Assembly: GCF_000807925.1 (NCBI RefSeq)
Contig: NZ_JRVC01000004.1
Span: forward strand, 186,001 to 250,000
Length of the DNA stretch: 64,000 nucleotides
Source of the DNA: Novosphingobium subterraneum
Lineage (GTDB): Bacteria > Pseudomonadota > Alphaproteobacteria > Sphingomonadales > Sphingomonadaceae
Direction of reading: 5' to 3'
Made by a program: the position numbers and the translations under genes. How positions within the stretch are numbered: the stretch's first letter is position 1; every line of letters starts with the position of its first letter. The notes under the pieces are model-generated. The model did no database searches. It was given only the letters and a program-made list of their open reading frames with translations, and was not told the origin of the DNA. Positions 46,834 through 54,658 of this stretch are shown one piece after another.

Positions 46834-47885
46834 CCCACGAAGAATCGCCGGTCAGCCTCGCCGAGGCTCCGACCCGCCGTCTCAACATGATCGAGGCAAT
46901 CAACGATGCGCTCGACATCATGATGGAGCGCGATCCCAACGTTGTCGTGATGGGAGAGGATGTCGGCTATTTTGGTGGCGTGTTCCGCGCCACTGCGGGC
47001 CTGCAGAAGAAGTACGGCAAGACCCGCGTGTTCGACACGCCGATCAGCGAGTGCGGGATCATTGGCGTGGCTGTCGGCATGGGCGCTTATGGCCTGCGCC
47101 CCGTGCCCGAGATCCAGTTTGCCGACTACATCTATCCGGGGCTCGACCAGTTGGTGTCGGAAGCGGCACGCTTGCGCTATCGTTCGGCCGGCGAGTTCAT
47201 CGCGCCGATGACCGTGCGCTCGCCGTTCGGCGGCGGCATCTTCGGGGGGCAGACGCATAGCCAGAGCCCCGAGGCGCTGTTCACGCATGTCGCCGGCCTG
47301 AAGACGGTCGTGCCGAGCAACCCGCACGATGCAAAGGGCCTGCTGATCTCGGCGATCGAGGATAACGATCCGGTGATCTTCTTTGAACCGAAGCGCATCT
47401 ATAACGGCCCGTTCAATGGCTATTACGACAAGCCGGTCGAGCCGTGGTCGAAGCATGCCGACAGCGCGGTGCCTGAAGGCTACTATTCGATTCCCCTGGG
47501 CAAGGCCCGCATCGTCCGTCCGGGCAACGCTTTCACGGTCTTGGCCTACGGCACCATGGTCCACGTGGCCGCCGCGGTTTGCGCGGAAAAGGGCGTTGAT
47601 GCCGAGATCATCGACTTGCGCACCCTGGTTCCACTCGACATCGAGACGGTGGAAAAGTCGGTGGAAAAGACCGGCAAATGCCTGATCGTCCATGAAGCGA
47701 CGCGCACTTCGGGCTTCGGTGCAGAACTCTCGGCTCTGGTTCAGGAGCGCTGCTTCTATCACCTCGAAGCCCCGATCGAGCGCGTGACGGGTTTTGACAC
47801 CCCCTATCCACACAGCCTCGAATGGGCCTACTTCCCAGGCCCTGTCCGCATCGGCGAGGCCATCGACCGCCTTACGAAAGCCTGA
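46830..47885 (+). CDS. bkdA2: Branched-chain 2-oxoacid dehydrogenase E1 beta subunit
   Basis: This 351-residue E1 beta has the family segments VVVMGEDVGYFGGVFRAT, FDTPISECGIIGVAVGMGAYGLRPVPEIQF and IDLRTLVPLDIETV. It pairs with E1 alpha to form the thiamine-dependent decarboxylase. The ATG at 46830 overlaps the E1 alpha stop (ATGA) and follows a GGAGGGG Shine-Dalgarno. Four bases separate its stop from the E2 start. Confidence 0.92.
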   Translation: MTHEESPVSLAEAPTRRLNMIEAINDALDIMMERDPNVVVMGEDVGYFGGVFRATAGLQKKYGKTRVFDTPISECGIIGVAVGMGAYGLRPVPEIQFADYIYPGLDQLVSEAARLRYRSAGEFIAPMTVRSPFGGGIFGGQTHSQSPEALFTHVAGLKTVVPSNPHDAKGLLISAIEDNDPVIFFEPKRIYNGPFNGYYDKPVEPWSKHADSAVPEGYYSIPLGKARIVRPGNAFTVLAYGTMVHVAAAVCAEKGVDAEIIDLRTLVPLDIETVEKSVEKTGKCLIVHEATRTSGFGAELSALVQERCFYHLEAPIERVTGFDTPYPHSLEWAYFPGPVRIGEAIDRLTKA

Positions 47886-47889
47886 AGCC

Positions 47890-49236
47890 ATGGGAACCTA
47901 TACATTCCGCCTGCCCGACATCGGCGAAGGCATCGCCGAGGCCGAGATCGTGGCCTGGCACGTCGCCGTGGGCGACATGGTCGAGGAAGATGGCCGCTTG
48001 GCCGACATGATGACCGACAAGGCAACGGTCGAAATGGAAAGCCCCGTGGCGGGCAAGGTCGTCTCGATCGCGGGCGAAGTCGGTGATGTGGTAGCGATTG
48101 GTTCGGCACTGGTTGTCATCGAGACCGAAGGGGAAGGGGAGGCGCAGGCGCCTGCTGCGGCGCCAGCCCCTGCGCCCGCGCCCGCGCCCAAGGCGGAAAT
48201 CGTTGAAGAGCGCATCGAGGTCGAGACGTCGGACGCTGGCGACGCGGCGCGGGTTGAGGCAGCTGCACCGCCGCCACCTTCTCCACCGCCACCTCCGCCT
48301 GCCACGGCAGTGCCTAAGCCTGCTCCCGCGCAGGCGGTCGAGCAAGTTCGCCGCGGCTACGATGCCAAGGTCCTCGCGAGCCCGGCCGTCCGCCAGCGTG
48401 CGCGCGATCTCGGCATCGATCTGTCCGAAGTGCGCCCGTCCGAGGAAGGGCGCGTGCGCCATGCGGATCTCGATCAGTTCCTCGCCTACAATGCAACGGG
48501 GGGCTATCGCTCCGCCGGTCCGGAGCGTGGCGATGAGGTGATCAAGGTCATTGGTATGCGCCGCCGCATTGCCGAGAACATGGCGGCATCAAAGCGCCAC
48601 ATTCCGCACTTCTCCTATGTCGAAGAGTGCGACGTTACGGCACTTGAAGTGATGCGCGAACAGCTCAACAGCAGCCGCGGCGACAAGCCCAAGCTGACGA
48701 TGCTGCCGCTGCTCATCACCGCGATCTGTCGTACCCTGCCGCAATTCCCGATGATCAATGCCCGCTACGATGACGAAGCTGGCGTGGTGACCCGTTACGG
48801 AGCGGTCCATCTCGGCATGGCGGCGCAGACGCCGGCGGGCCTGATGGTGCCGGTGATCCGCAATGCGCAGTCCCTCAACCTGTGGCAGCTTGCGCGCGAG
48901 ATTGGCCGTCTTGCTGAAGCGGCGCGTAATGGCAGCGCCAAGTCGGATGAGCTTTCGGGCTCGACCCTCACCGTCACGTCGCTCGGACCCTTGGGCGGCG
49001 TGGCGACGACCCCGGTGATCAACCGGCCCGAAGTCGCCATCATCGGACCCAACCGGATAATCGAGCGGCCGATGTTCGTGCCCGACGGCATGGGTGGCGA
49101 GCGCATCGAGAAGCGCAAGCTGATGAACATCTCGATCAGCTGCGACCATCGCGTGGTCGACGGCCACGATGCCGCAAGCTTTGTCCAGGGAATCAAGAAG
49201 CTCATCGAAACGCCGGTGCTGCTACTGGCTGACTGA
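47890..49236 (+). CDS. bkdB: Branched-chain 2-oxoacid dehydrogenase E2 (dihydrolipoyl acyltransferase)
   Basis: This 448-residue E2 has one lipoyl domain with Lys44 in TDKATVEM, an Ala/Pro-rich linker with runs of prolines (residues about 85-150), a peripheral subunit-binding domain (LASPAVRQRARDLGIDL) and a catalytic domain with DHRVVDGHDA. It transfers the acyl group from E1 to CoA. Operon order alpha-beta-E2 is standard, but no E3 (dihydrolipoamide dehydrogenase) gene follows, so E3 must be encoded elsewhere. Confidence 0.93.
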   Translation: MGTYTFRLPDIGEGIAEAEIVAWHVAVGDMVEEDGRLADMMTDKATVEMESPVAGKVVSIAGEVGDVVAIGSALVVIETEGEGEAQAPAAAPAPAPAPAPKAEIVEERIEVETSDAGDAARVEAAAPPPPSPPPPPPATAVPKPAPAQAVEQVRRGYDAKVLASPAVRQRARDLGIDLSEVRPSEEGRVRHADLDQFLAYNATGGYRSAGPERGDEVIKVIGMRRRIAENMAASKRHIPHFSYVEECDVTALEVMREQLNSSRGDKPKLTMLPLLITAICRTLPQFPMINARYDDEAGVVTRYGAVHLGMAAQTPAGLMVPVIRNAQSLNLWQLAREIGRLAEAARNGSAKSDELSGSTLTVTSLGPLGGVATTPVINRPEVAIIGPNRIIERPMFVPDGMGGERIEKRKLMNISISCDHRVVDGHDAASFVQGIKKLIETPVLLLAD

Positions 49237-49265
49237 TGTGATAGATGTGCGGATCGGAGGTACAC

Positions 49266-49838
49266 ATGCCGACGACCGATCCGCGCATCGATCAGCATAT
49301 CGCGAATGCAGGAGCATTCGCTCGACCGGTTCTCGAGCATTTTCGGGCGCTGGTGCATCGCGAGGTGCCCGAATGCGTCGAAGCCATCAAGTGGGGCATG
49401 CCGCACTTCACGTTGGGCGGAAAGAACCTGGCAGGCATGGCGGCCTTCAAGGCCCATGTCTCGATCTTCTTCCATAACGACGAGGTAGCGGGTGGGACGG
49501 GTCCGTTTCGCAGGATCGCATCGCTCGAGAATTTCCCGGACGAGGCCACTGTTGTCGAACGACTGAACTCCGCCGTCGCCCGGCTTTCTGCGCCAAAGGC
49601 AAAGTTGCCGCGCGCTTCCCCCAAGCCAGTGCCGGAACTCCCCGAACCCTTCAGCGCCGCTCTGGCAGTCGCTGGGCAAGCAGAGCGCTTTGCGGCAATG
49701 CCTCCCGGTCAGCGCCGGGAGTACATCGAATGGATCGTCGAGGCGAAGACCGAACCCACGCGGGACAAGCGCATTGCGCAGGCGGTCGAATGGATTGGCG
49801 AAGGCAAGAGCCGCAATTGGAAGTACCAGAATTGCTGA
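49266..49838 (+). CDS. DUF1801 / YdeI-OmpD-associated-like protein
   Basis: This 190-residue protein has the DUF1801 pattern (VPECVEAIKWGMPHFTLGGKNLAGMAAFKAHVSIFFH) followed by a C-terminal YdeI-type segment (FAAMPPGQRREYIEWIVEAKTEPTRDKRIAQAVEWIGEGKSRNWKY). Members are widespread small cytoplasmic proteins of unknown function. A GGAGG Shine-Dalgarno precedes the ATG at 49266. The gene lies 30 bp after E2, perhaps co-transcribed but not obviously functionally linked. Confidence 0.82.
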   Translation: MPTTDPRIDQHIANAGAFARPVLEHFRALVHREVPECVEAIKWGMPHFTLGGKNLAGMAAFKAHVSIFFHNDEVAGGTGPFRRIASLENFPDEATVVERLNSAVARLSAPKAKLPRASPKPVPELPEPFSAALAVAGQAERFAAMPPGQRREYIEWIVEAKTEPTRDKRIAQAVEWIGEGKSRNWKYQNC

Positions 49839-49894
49839 AGGCACAGGCGGCGAGAAGAAAATGTCGATCGAGGCCAAATGCTCGTGGTTGAGCG

Positions 49895-49923
49895 TTGACA
49901 GCCTGCAAAAGCTGCCATAGAGG
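49895..49923 (+). promoter_or_regulatory. Promoter of first tRNA-Asp gene
   Basis: TTGACA (49895-49900) and CATAGAGG (centred near 49918) form a consensus-like -35/-10 pair, about 20 bp before the tRNA. The same arrangement precedes the second copy. Confidence 0.65.
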
Positions 49924-49941
49924 CGGCGCTCCCAACGGCGA

Positions 49942-50018
49942 GCGGGTGTAGCTCAGTTGGTTAGAGTGCCGGCCTGTCACGCCGGAGGTCGCGGGTTCGA
50001 GCCCCGTCACTCGCGCCA
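49942..50018 (+). tRNA. tRNA-Asp (GTC), copy 1
   Basis: The 77-nt tRNA includes encoded CCA. The acceptor stem is GCGGGTG/CACTCGC, the anticodon loop CTGTCAC gives GTC, and the T-arm contains GGGTTCGAGCCCC. It is identical base for base to copies at 50157 and 50275. Confidence 0.97.
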
Positions 50019-50032
50019 TTGGGATGATGAAG

Positions 50033-50057
50033 AAGGCGCCTCCGGGCGCCTTTTTCT
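50033..50057 (+). terminator. Terminator of tRNA-Asp copy 1
   Basis: AAGGCGCC (50033-50040) and GGCGCCTT (50045-50052) form an 8-bp stem with a TCCG loop, followed by TTTCTTT. It is a textbook Rho-independent terminator. Confidence 0.88.
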
Positions 50058-50108
50058 TTGTGCGCCACGCGGCGCTCCGTTGTGGAAAAATTCCCGCTTT
50101 CAAGCCCG

Positions 50109-50137
50109 TTGACAGCCCACACGGCCTGCCATAGAGG
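50109..50137 (+). promoter_or_regulatory. Promoter of second tRNA-Asp gene
   Basis: TTGACA (50109-50114) with CATAGAGG about 16 bp downstream repeats the arrangement in front of copy 1; the flanks (TTGACAGCC, CTGCCATAGAGGCG) are near-identical, pointing to duplication of promoter plus tRNA. Confidence 0.65.
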
Positions 50138-50156
50138 CGCGGCTTCCAAGAGGTAC

Positions 50157-50233
50157 GCGGGTGTAGCTCAGTTGGTTAGAGTGCCGGCCTGTCACGCCGG
50201 AGGTCGCGGGTTCGAGCCCCGTCACTCGCGCCA
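50157..50233 (+). tRNA. tRNA-Asp (GTC), copy 2
   Basis: Identical in sequence to copy 1, with encoded CCA. It has its own promoter-like upstream region and its own terminator. Confidence 0.97.
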
Positions 50234-50245
50234 CCACTTGGTACG

Positions 50246-50266
50246 GTGCCTTCGCGGCACTTTTTT
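50246..50266 (+). terminator. Terminator of tRNA-Asp copy 2
   Basis: GTGCC (50246-50250) and GGCAC (50256-50260) form a short stem with a TTCGC loop followed by six T residues. Confidence 0.82.
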
Positions 50267-50274
50267 GACGTTAC

Positions 50275-50351
50275 GCGGGTGTAGCTCAGTTGGTTAGAGT
50301 GCCGGCCTGTCACGCCGGAGGTCGCGGGTTCGAGCCCCGTCACTCGCGCCA
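50275..50351 (+). tRNA. tRNA-Asp (GTC), copy 3
   Basis: Identical in sequence to copies 1 and 2. It begins only 8 bp after the T-run of the preceding terminator and has no visible promoter of its own, so it probably depends on read-through. Confidence 0.97.
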
Positions 50352-50366
50352 CGTCAGATGCGATGC

Positions 50367-50392
50367 AAAGGGCGCCTCAGGGCGCCCTTTCG
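50367..50392 (+). terminator. Terminator of tRNA-Asp copy 3
   Basis: AAAGGGCGCC (50367-50376) and GGCGCCCTTT (50381-50390) form a 10-bp stem with a TCAG loop. It may also serve the convergent gene ending at 50405. Confidence 0.82.
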
Positions 50393-50404
50393 CGTTCAGA
50401 GCGC

Positions 50405-50782
50405 CTAACCCTTGAACGGCGCGGTGTCGAAGTAATCGCGCCACTTCACGATCTTGCCGTCAAGCACCTCGAAAATACCCATTAGGCGCAGGGATACGAA
50501 AGTCTCGCCTGCAGCGTTGATCATGTGATCGACCCGCTCGGTCAAGACCGTATTGCCGTTGGCAGCAATCGCCAGCATGTCGACCTTGATGCGCGCAATC
50601 CCCATGTCGTTTTCGAAGCCTGCGACCAGCGCAAGGCCTTGCTCGATGCCGATGGTGTGGGTCATCCCCACGTTTTCGTAATCGGTCTGCTCTGTGAAGT
50701 ATTCCCGCACCGCAGCGGCAAATCCGCCGGGTTGCTCCCACATCGCGCAGAAGGCCTCGACGGTTTCAATTGGACCAGGCAT
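50405..50782 (-). CDS. Limonene-epoxide-hydrolase/NTF2-like protein
   Basis: This 125-residue protein shows the SnoaL/LEH cone-fold pattern: an N-terminal helix with TVEAFCAMWEQPGGF, YENVGMTHTIGIEQGL, and a C-terminal strand EVLDGKIVKWRDYFD. Limonene-1,2-epoxide hydrolases use an Asp-Arg-Asp triad; comparable residues (Asp, Arg in VLTERVDH, Asp in RDYFD) are present. It may hydrate an epoxide, but NTF2-like proteins vary widely in function. It stands alone between the tRNA array and the DUF2842 gene. Confidence 0.72.
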   Translation of the reverse strand: MPGPIETVEAFCAMWEQPGGFAAAVREYFTEQTDYENVGMTHTIGIEQGLALVAGFENDMGIARIKVDMLAIAANGNTVLTERVDHMINAAGETFVSLRLMGIFEVLDGKIVKWRDYFDTAPFKG

Positions 50783-50850
50783 GCCATTCTCCCCTTTGCG
50801 TTAGGCAAAAGGGTAAGGAATCGCGTTGCACTGTCCAGCAACCTTTGCGC

Positions 50851-51069
50851 TCAACCCCAGCGGCCGGTTTCCATCCAGATCAGGAAGCGCCGCAGCGGCA
50901 GGAGCCAGACGGTTCCAAGCACGATGTAGGCAAGGGTCTGCAGCAGGACGTGCCATTGCCCGATGACGCCGGACAAAGCAGCGACGCCCAACGCATAAAC
51001 GATCAGGCCCAGGACCAGACCGAGAATGCCAACGGGCTTGCGCCAGGTCGGCTTGTAATCTTCCCTCAC
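50851..51069 (-). CDS. DUF2842 small membrane protein
   Basis: This 72-residue protein has two hydrophobic segments (VGILGLVLGLIVYALGVAAL and LLQTLAYIVLGTVWLLPL) and a C-terminal FLIWMETGRW typical of DUF2842 inner-membrane proteins. I chose the GTG at 51069, which overlaps the fthC stop as GTGA and has GGGAG upstream; a GTG 15 bp further up is less well placed. Function is unknown. Confidence 0.78.
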   Translation of the reverse strand: MREDYKPTWRKPVGILGLVLGLIVYALGVAALSGVIGQWHVLLQTLAYIVLGTVWLLPLRRFLIWMETGRWG

Positions 51070-51653
51070 CTTTGGCGCTCCCACGGACCATAGATTCGCG
51101 TCGGCGTTACCACGGCATACAGCGGGGCGTCATGCGCCTCGCGGGGCAGGTGCTCGACCAGCTGGCAGTCCCAGGCAAGGCCGATGGGAAGGGTGGACGG
51201 ATGCGCTTCAAGCCAGCGGTCGTAATGACCGCCGCCCTGGCCAATGCGCCCACCATCGGCGCTGAAAGCAACCAGGGGCACGAAAAGCACTTCGGGCACG
51301 ACCTCTGCGGCATCCTCTGCCGGTTGGACTATGCCCTTCCACGGTCCGGGCGCGAGCAGTTCGTCCACCCACGGCGAACTCCACTCGCGAAACACCATCG
51401 GCGACGAGCGGTCGGCAAACCACGGCAGTGCGATCTTGTGACCGGCCTCATGCAGCACCTGCGCGTAGGCGGTTGCCGGTGCCTCTGCCGGGCCGGCGAG
51501 ATAGATCCCGACGGTCGCTCCTTCCGGTACCATCGCCATGACGGGCGAGGGCGGCCGGCGGAACATCAGCGCCTTCACGCGGGCATCGAGCGCTGCGACG
51601 TGGGCATTGCGCCGCGCTCTAAATTCGGTGCGCAACGCATTCTTGGCTTCCAC
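51066..51653 (-). CDS. fthC: 5-formyltetrahydrofolate cyclo-ligase
   Basis: This 195-residue enzyme has the family ATP/phosphate motif IGQGGGHYDRWL and the N-terminal AKNALRTEFRARR. It converts 5-formyl-THF to 5,10-methenyl-THF, clearing a folate dead-end. I chose GTG at 51653, which follows a GGAG at correct spacing. The frame is open another 162 bp upstream, but that stretch coincides with the 6S RNA and is not protein-like. The order zapA-6S RNA-fthC matches the E. coli zapA-ssrS-ygfA locus. Confidence 0.93.
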   Translation of the reverse strand: MEAKNALRTEFRARRNAHVAALDARVKALMFRRPPSPVMAMVPEGATVGIYLAGPAEAPATAYAQVLHEAGHKIALPWFADRSSPMVFREWSSPWVDELLAPGPWKGIVQPAEDAAEVVPEVLFVPLVAFSADGGRIGQGGGHYDRWLEAHPSTLPIGLAWDCQLVEHLPREAHDAPLYAVVTPTRIYGPWERQR

Positions 51654-51679
51654 AAGGTGCTCCGGACAGAAAGGAGGGG

Positions 51680-51843
51680 GTGACGGGCCCACCATGGGTC
51701 GTTTGCTCGGAAAATCCTCTGACGCCTCGACGTCAGGTGGGGACCGCTTGCCCGGGACCAGGATCCCAGACAGGGGCAGCCCCCTTGGATTGCTTATAGC
51801 CTCAGGGATGTTCATGCGGCTCGTGCCGGGCAGATCCCGTCAC
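51680..51843 (-). ncRNA. ssrS: 6S RNA
   Basis: The minus strand between zapA and fthC can form an RNA of about 164 nt closed by a perfect 8-bp terminal stem, GTGACGGG (51843-51836) with CCCGTCAC (51687-51680). The 5' half contains CATCCCTGAGGCTATAAGC, resembling the 5' side of the E. coli 6S central bubble, at a similar distance from the 5' end. An internal hairpin CTGACG/CGTCAG is also present. 6S RNA binds sigma-70 RNA polymerase in stationary phase. Synteny and structure support it; exact ends are approximate. Confidence 0.75.
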
Positions 51844-51850
51844 GACCTAG

Positions 51851-52204
51851 TTAGGCGCTGACCGGCCCTTGCTCAAGGGCGGCAGCGAGTTTTTCGATGC
51901 GTTCTGCCAATGCGTTGACGCGATCGACCATGGCAGGGTCGATTTCTGTGCTTTCGATCGAGGCGGGAGCGGGCGTTACCGGTTGTGCGGCATCAGGGGC
52001 AGGAGCGCCCTTGTGCGCTTCGTGCAGCTCGTCTGCCATCATCAATGCCGCGAACAGAAGCATCCGCGTCTCGCTTTGCTGGCCACCGATCTTGCGAGCA
52101 CGTTCGTCGACCATGCGGCCGAGCATCTCGATATGGGCTTCCTCGCCGTCAGCGCAGGACACCGCGAAGTTGCGGCCGCCGATCGGTAGACTGACGTTGC
52201 TCAT
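51851..52204 (-). CDS. zapA: Cell division protein ZapA
   Basis: This 117-residue ZapA has the N-terminal strand-rich domain (VSLPIGGRNFAVSCADGEEAHIEMLGRMVDERARKI), a helix (MLLFAALMMADELHEAHK), an Ala/Pro linker and a C-terminal coiled coil (MVDRVNALAERIEKLAAALEQ). ZapA tetramers cross-link FtsZ filaments at midcell. It is followed by 6S RNA and fthC, and preceded by a short coiled-coil gene on the same strand. Confidence 0.9.
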   Translation of the reverse strand: MSNVSLPIGGRNFAVSCADGEEAHIEMLGRMVDERARKIGGQQSETRMLLFAALMMADELHEAHKGAPAPDAAQPVTPAPASIESTEIDPAMVDRVNALAERIEKLAAALEQGPVSA

Positions 52205-52242
52205 GACAGAGGGCTCATGCCAAGGGGCTCATAATAGCGGGC

Positions 52243-52449
52243 TCATTTCGGAAGACCTGCCAGCAACAGATCAAGCTGTCGCAATTCCTGGGCGACCGTG
52301 TCCTTCAGGCGTCGATGACGAACCTTGAGCAGCGCCAGCTCTTCGCCCGCTGCAGCCCCTGTGGTTCCCTGTTGCGCGACCGCTCCTTCGACCCGCATGA
52401 GCGCCTGCTCAAGCCGGTCCAGAGCGGCGCCGAGTGCTTCCGTCGCCAT
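52243..52449 (-). CDS. Small coiled-coil protein upstream of zapA
   Basis: This 67-residue protein is almost entirely heptad-like helix (ALGAALDRLEQALMRVEGAV, then ELALLKVRHRRLKDTVAQELRQLDLLLAGL). It precedes zapA by about 40 bp. Size, coiled coil and position suggest a partner of ZapA in FtsZ-ring assembly, analogous to ZapB, but I cannot show homology. The start at 52449 is preferred; an in-frame ATG 42 bp upstream adds a hydrophobic, non-coiled stretch. Confidence 0.65.
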   Translation of the reverse strand: MATEALGAALDRLEQALMRVEGAVAQQGTTGAAAGEELALLKVRHRRLKDTVAQELRQLDLLLAGLPK

Positions 52450-52669
52450 GGCTTGGCACGCTAGCACAATCGCATGGACGCGCAACACCATGGCAGGACT
52501 GCGCCGGGGAAAGTCGGGCGCAGAAGCTCACATTGTGCATCTGCAATAAAGAAGCCGCCCTGCCAGCCTTGACCCTTGGCCCTATGGTGACCAAAGAGAC
52601 CCCGCTCCGAATCACCGGATTCATGCGGCCACAGCCGTTCGGCCGCTCGCAGGGAAGGGCTTTTTCAGC

Positions 52670-54637
52670 ATGACACGCGATTCCACCGCGCTGGCTCCCA
52701 TGGCCAACGCGATCCGTGCGCTTGCCATGGACGCGGTTCAGGCAGCCAATTCCGGTCACCCCGGCATGCCCATGGGCATGGCCGACGTGGCGACGGTGCT
52801 GTGGACGCAGTTCCTGAAGCACGATCCTGCCGCGCCGAAGTGGTCCGACCGTGACCGCTTCATCCTGTCGGCCGGTCACGGCTCGATGCTGATCTATGCG
52901 CTCCTTCACCTGACGGGCTACGAAAGCCCGACGATGGAGGACATCCGCAAGTTCCGCCAGATCGACAGCGTCTGCGCCGGTCACCCCGAGAACTTCCTGA
53001 TCCCGGGCGTCGAATGCACCACCGGCCCGCTGGGGCAGGGCCTTGCCATGGCCGTCGGCTTCGCGATGGCCGAGCGTCATCTCAACGCGCAGTTCGGTGA
53101 TGACCTGGTTGACCACCACACCTGGGTTGTCGCCGGTGACGGGTGCCTCATGGAAGGCATCAACCACGAAGCCGTGGGCCTTGCCGGGACGCTCAAGCTC
53201 GGCCGCCTAAATGTCCTGTGGGACGACAACAAGATCACCATCGATGGCGACACGTCGCTGTCGACCAACGAAGACATCCTCGGACGCTACACTGCTTCAG
53301 GCTGGCACGTGACCTCGTGCGACGGTCATGACTTTGCCGACATCGCCCGCGCCCTTGCCGAAGCCAAGGCAGATCCGCGTCCGTCGCTGGTCGCCTGCCG
53401 TACGGTGATCGGCAAAGGTGCGCCCAACAAGCAGGGTGGCCACAACGTTCACGGCGCGCCGCTCGGCGCTGACGAAATCGCCGCCGCCCGCGAATATCTT
53501 GGTTGGACTTCGGCGCCGTTCGAAATCCCGGCAGATATCCTTGCCAACTGGCGCACGTCGGCAGAAGCCGGCAAGGCCGCTCGCGCCGAGTGGGAAAAGC
53601 GCGCTGCAGCCAACCCGCAGTCCGCCGAACTCGCCCGCCGCATGGCAGGTGACCTTCCGGCCGATACAGGTTTCGATGCCTACATCCAGTCGCTGATCGC
53701 CACCCCGCCCAAGGTTGCGACCCGCAAGTCCAGCGAAATGGCGCTCGAGGCGTTCACTGCAAACGTGCCCGAGATGGTCGGTGGTTCGGCGGATCTTACC
53801 GGTTCGAACAACACCAAGACCAAATCGACCGCCCCGTTCACGCCGGAAAGCTACGACGGCCGCTATGTCTACTACGGCATCCGCGAGTTCGGCATGGCCG
53901 CCGCGATGAACGGCATGGCGCTGCACGGAGGAATCATTCCCTACGGCGGCACCTTCCTGGTGTTTTCCGACTATTGCCGCAACGCCGTGCGCATGTCGGC
54001 CCTGCAGCACGTTCGCGCGATCTACGTGTTCACCCACGATTCGATCGGGCTTGGCGAAGACGGCCCGACCCATCAGCCGGTCGAGCATGTCATGAGCCTG
54101 CGCATGATTCCGAACCTGCTGGTGTTCCGCCCGGCCGACGCCATCGAAACGGCGGAAGCGTGGGCCCTGGCGCTGGCCAACAAGGATCGCCCGTCGGTCC
54201 TCGCGCTGACCCGCCAGAACCTGCCGCCGGTCCGCTTCGACGCCGAAATGAAGAGTGCCAAGGGCGCCTATCGTCTCGTTTCGTCGTCGGCCGCACGCAA
54301 GGTCGTGCTGCTGGCAACTGGCTCCGAAGTCGAAGTGGCGATGAAGGTTGCTGCAGCTCTGGAAGAAAAGGGCCTCGGCGCCGACGTTGTCTCGGTTCCG
54401 TGCTGGGAACTGTTCGACGAACAGGACGCCGCCTACAAGGCAGACCTCCTGCCTGCAGACGCGCTCAAGGTGTCGATCGAGGCTGGCGTCACTCTTGGCT
54501 GGCAGAAGTATGTCGGTGATGGCCTGTCGATCGGCATCGATACCTTCGGCGCTTCGGCTCCGATCGACGCCCTCTATGATCACTTCGGCCTTACCGCCGA
54601 AAAGATTGTCCCGCAGATCCTCTCGCGGGTTTCGTAA
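52670..54637 (+). CDS. tkt: Transketolase
   Basis: This 655-residue transketolase has the thiamine-diphosphate motif GDGCLMEGINHEAVGLAGTL, the SGHPGMPMGMAD start segment and the Glu-containing REFGMAAAMNG region. It moves two-carbon units between sugar phosphates in the pentose phosphate pathway. The gene opens a plus-strand sugar-phosphate cluster (tkt-gap-MOSC-pgk-fba). It is divergent from the coiled-coil/zapA unit across about 220 bp, in which I recognise no clear promoter. Confidence 0.96.
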   Translation: MTRDSTALAPMANAIRALAMDAVQAANSGHPGMPMGMADVATVLWTQFLKHDPAAPKWSDRDRFILSAGHGSMLIYALLHLTGYESPTMEDIRKFRQIDSVCAGHPENFLIPGVECTTGPLGQGLAMAVGFAMAERHLNAQFGDDLVDHHTWVVAGDGCLMEGINHEAVGLAGTLKLGRLNVLWDDNKITIDGDTSLSTNEDILGRYTASGWHVTSCDGHDFADIARALAEAKADPRPSLVACRTVIGKGAPNKQGGHNVHGAPLGADEIAAAREYLGWTSAPFEIPADILANWRTSAEAGKAARAEWEKRAAANPQSAELARRMAGDLPADTGFDAYIQSLIATPPKVATRKSSEMALEAFTANVPEMVGGSADLTGSNNTKTKSTAPFTPESYDGRYVYYGIREFGMAAAMNGMALHGGIIPYGGTFLVFSDYCRNAVRMSALQHVRAIYVFTHDSIGLGEDGPTHQPVEHVMSLRMIPNLLVFRPADAIETAEAWALALANKDRPSVLALTRQNLPPVRFDAEMKSAKGAYRLVSSSAARKVVLLATGSEVEVAMKVAAALEEKGLGADVVSVPCWELFDEQDAAYKADLLPADALKVSIEAGVTLGWQKYVGDGLSIGIDTFGASAPIDALYDHFGLTAEKIVPQILSRVS

Positions 54638-54658
54638 TTCAAACAGGAGATACCTGAC

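Noticed and set aside
49942..50351. CRISPR-like array from the three regularly recurring 77-bp units
   Set aside because: The units are complete tRNA-Asp genes with cloverleaf and CCA, with unequal spacing (138 and 41 bp) and terminators in between.
51654..51815. Longer fthC with an ATG start
   Set aside because: The extra sequence coincides with the 6S RNA structure; the GTG at 51653 has a proper GGAG and gives the usual length.
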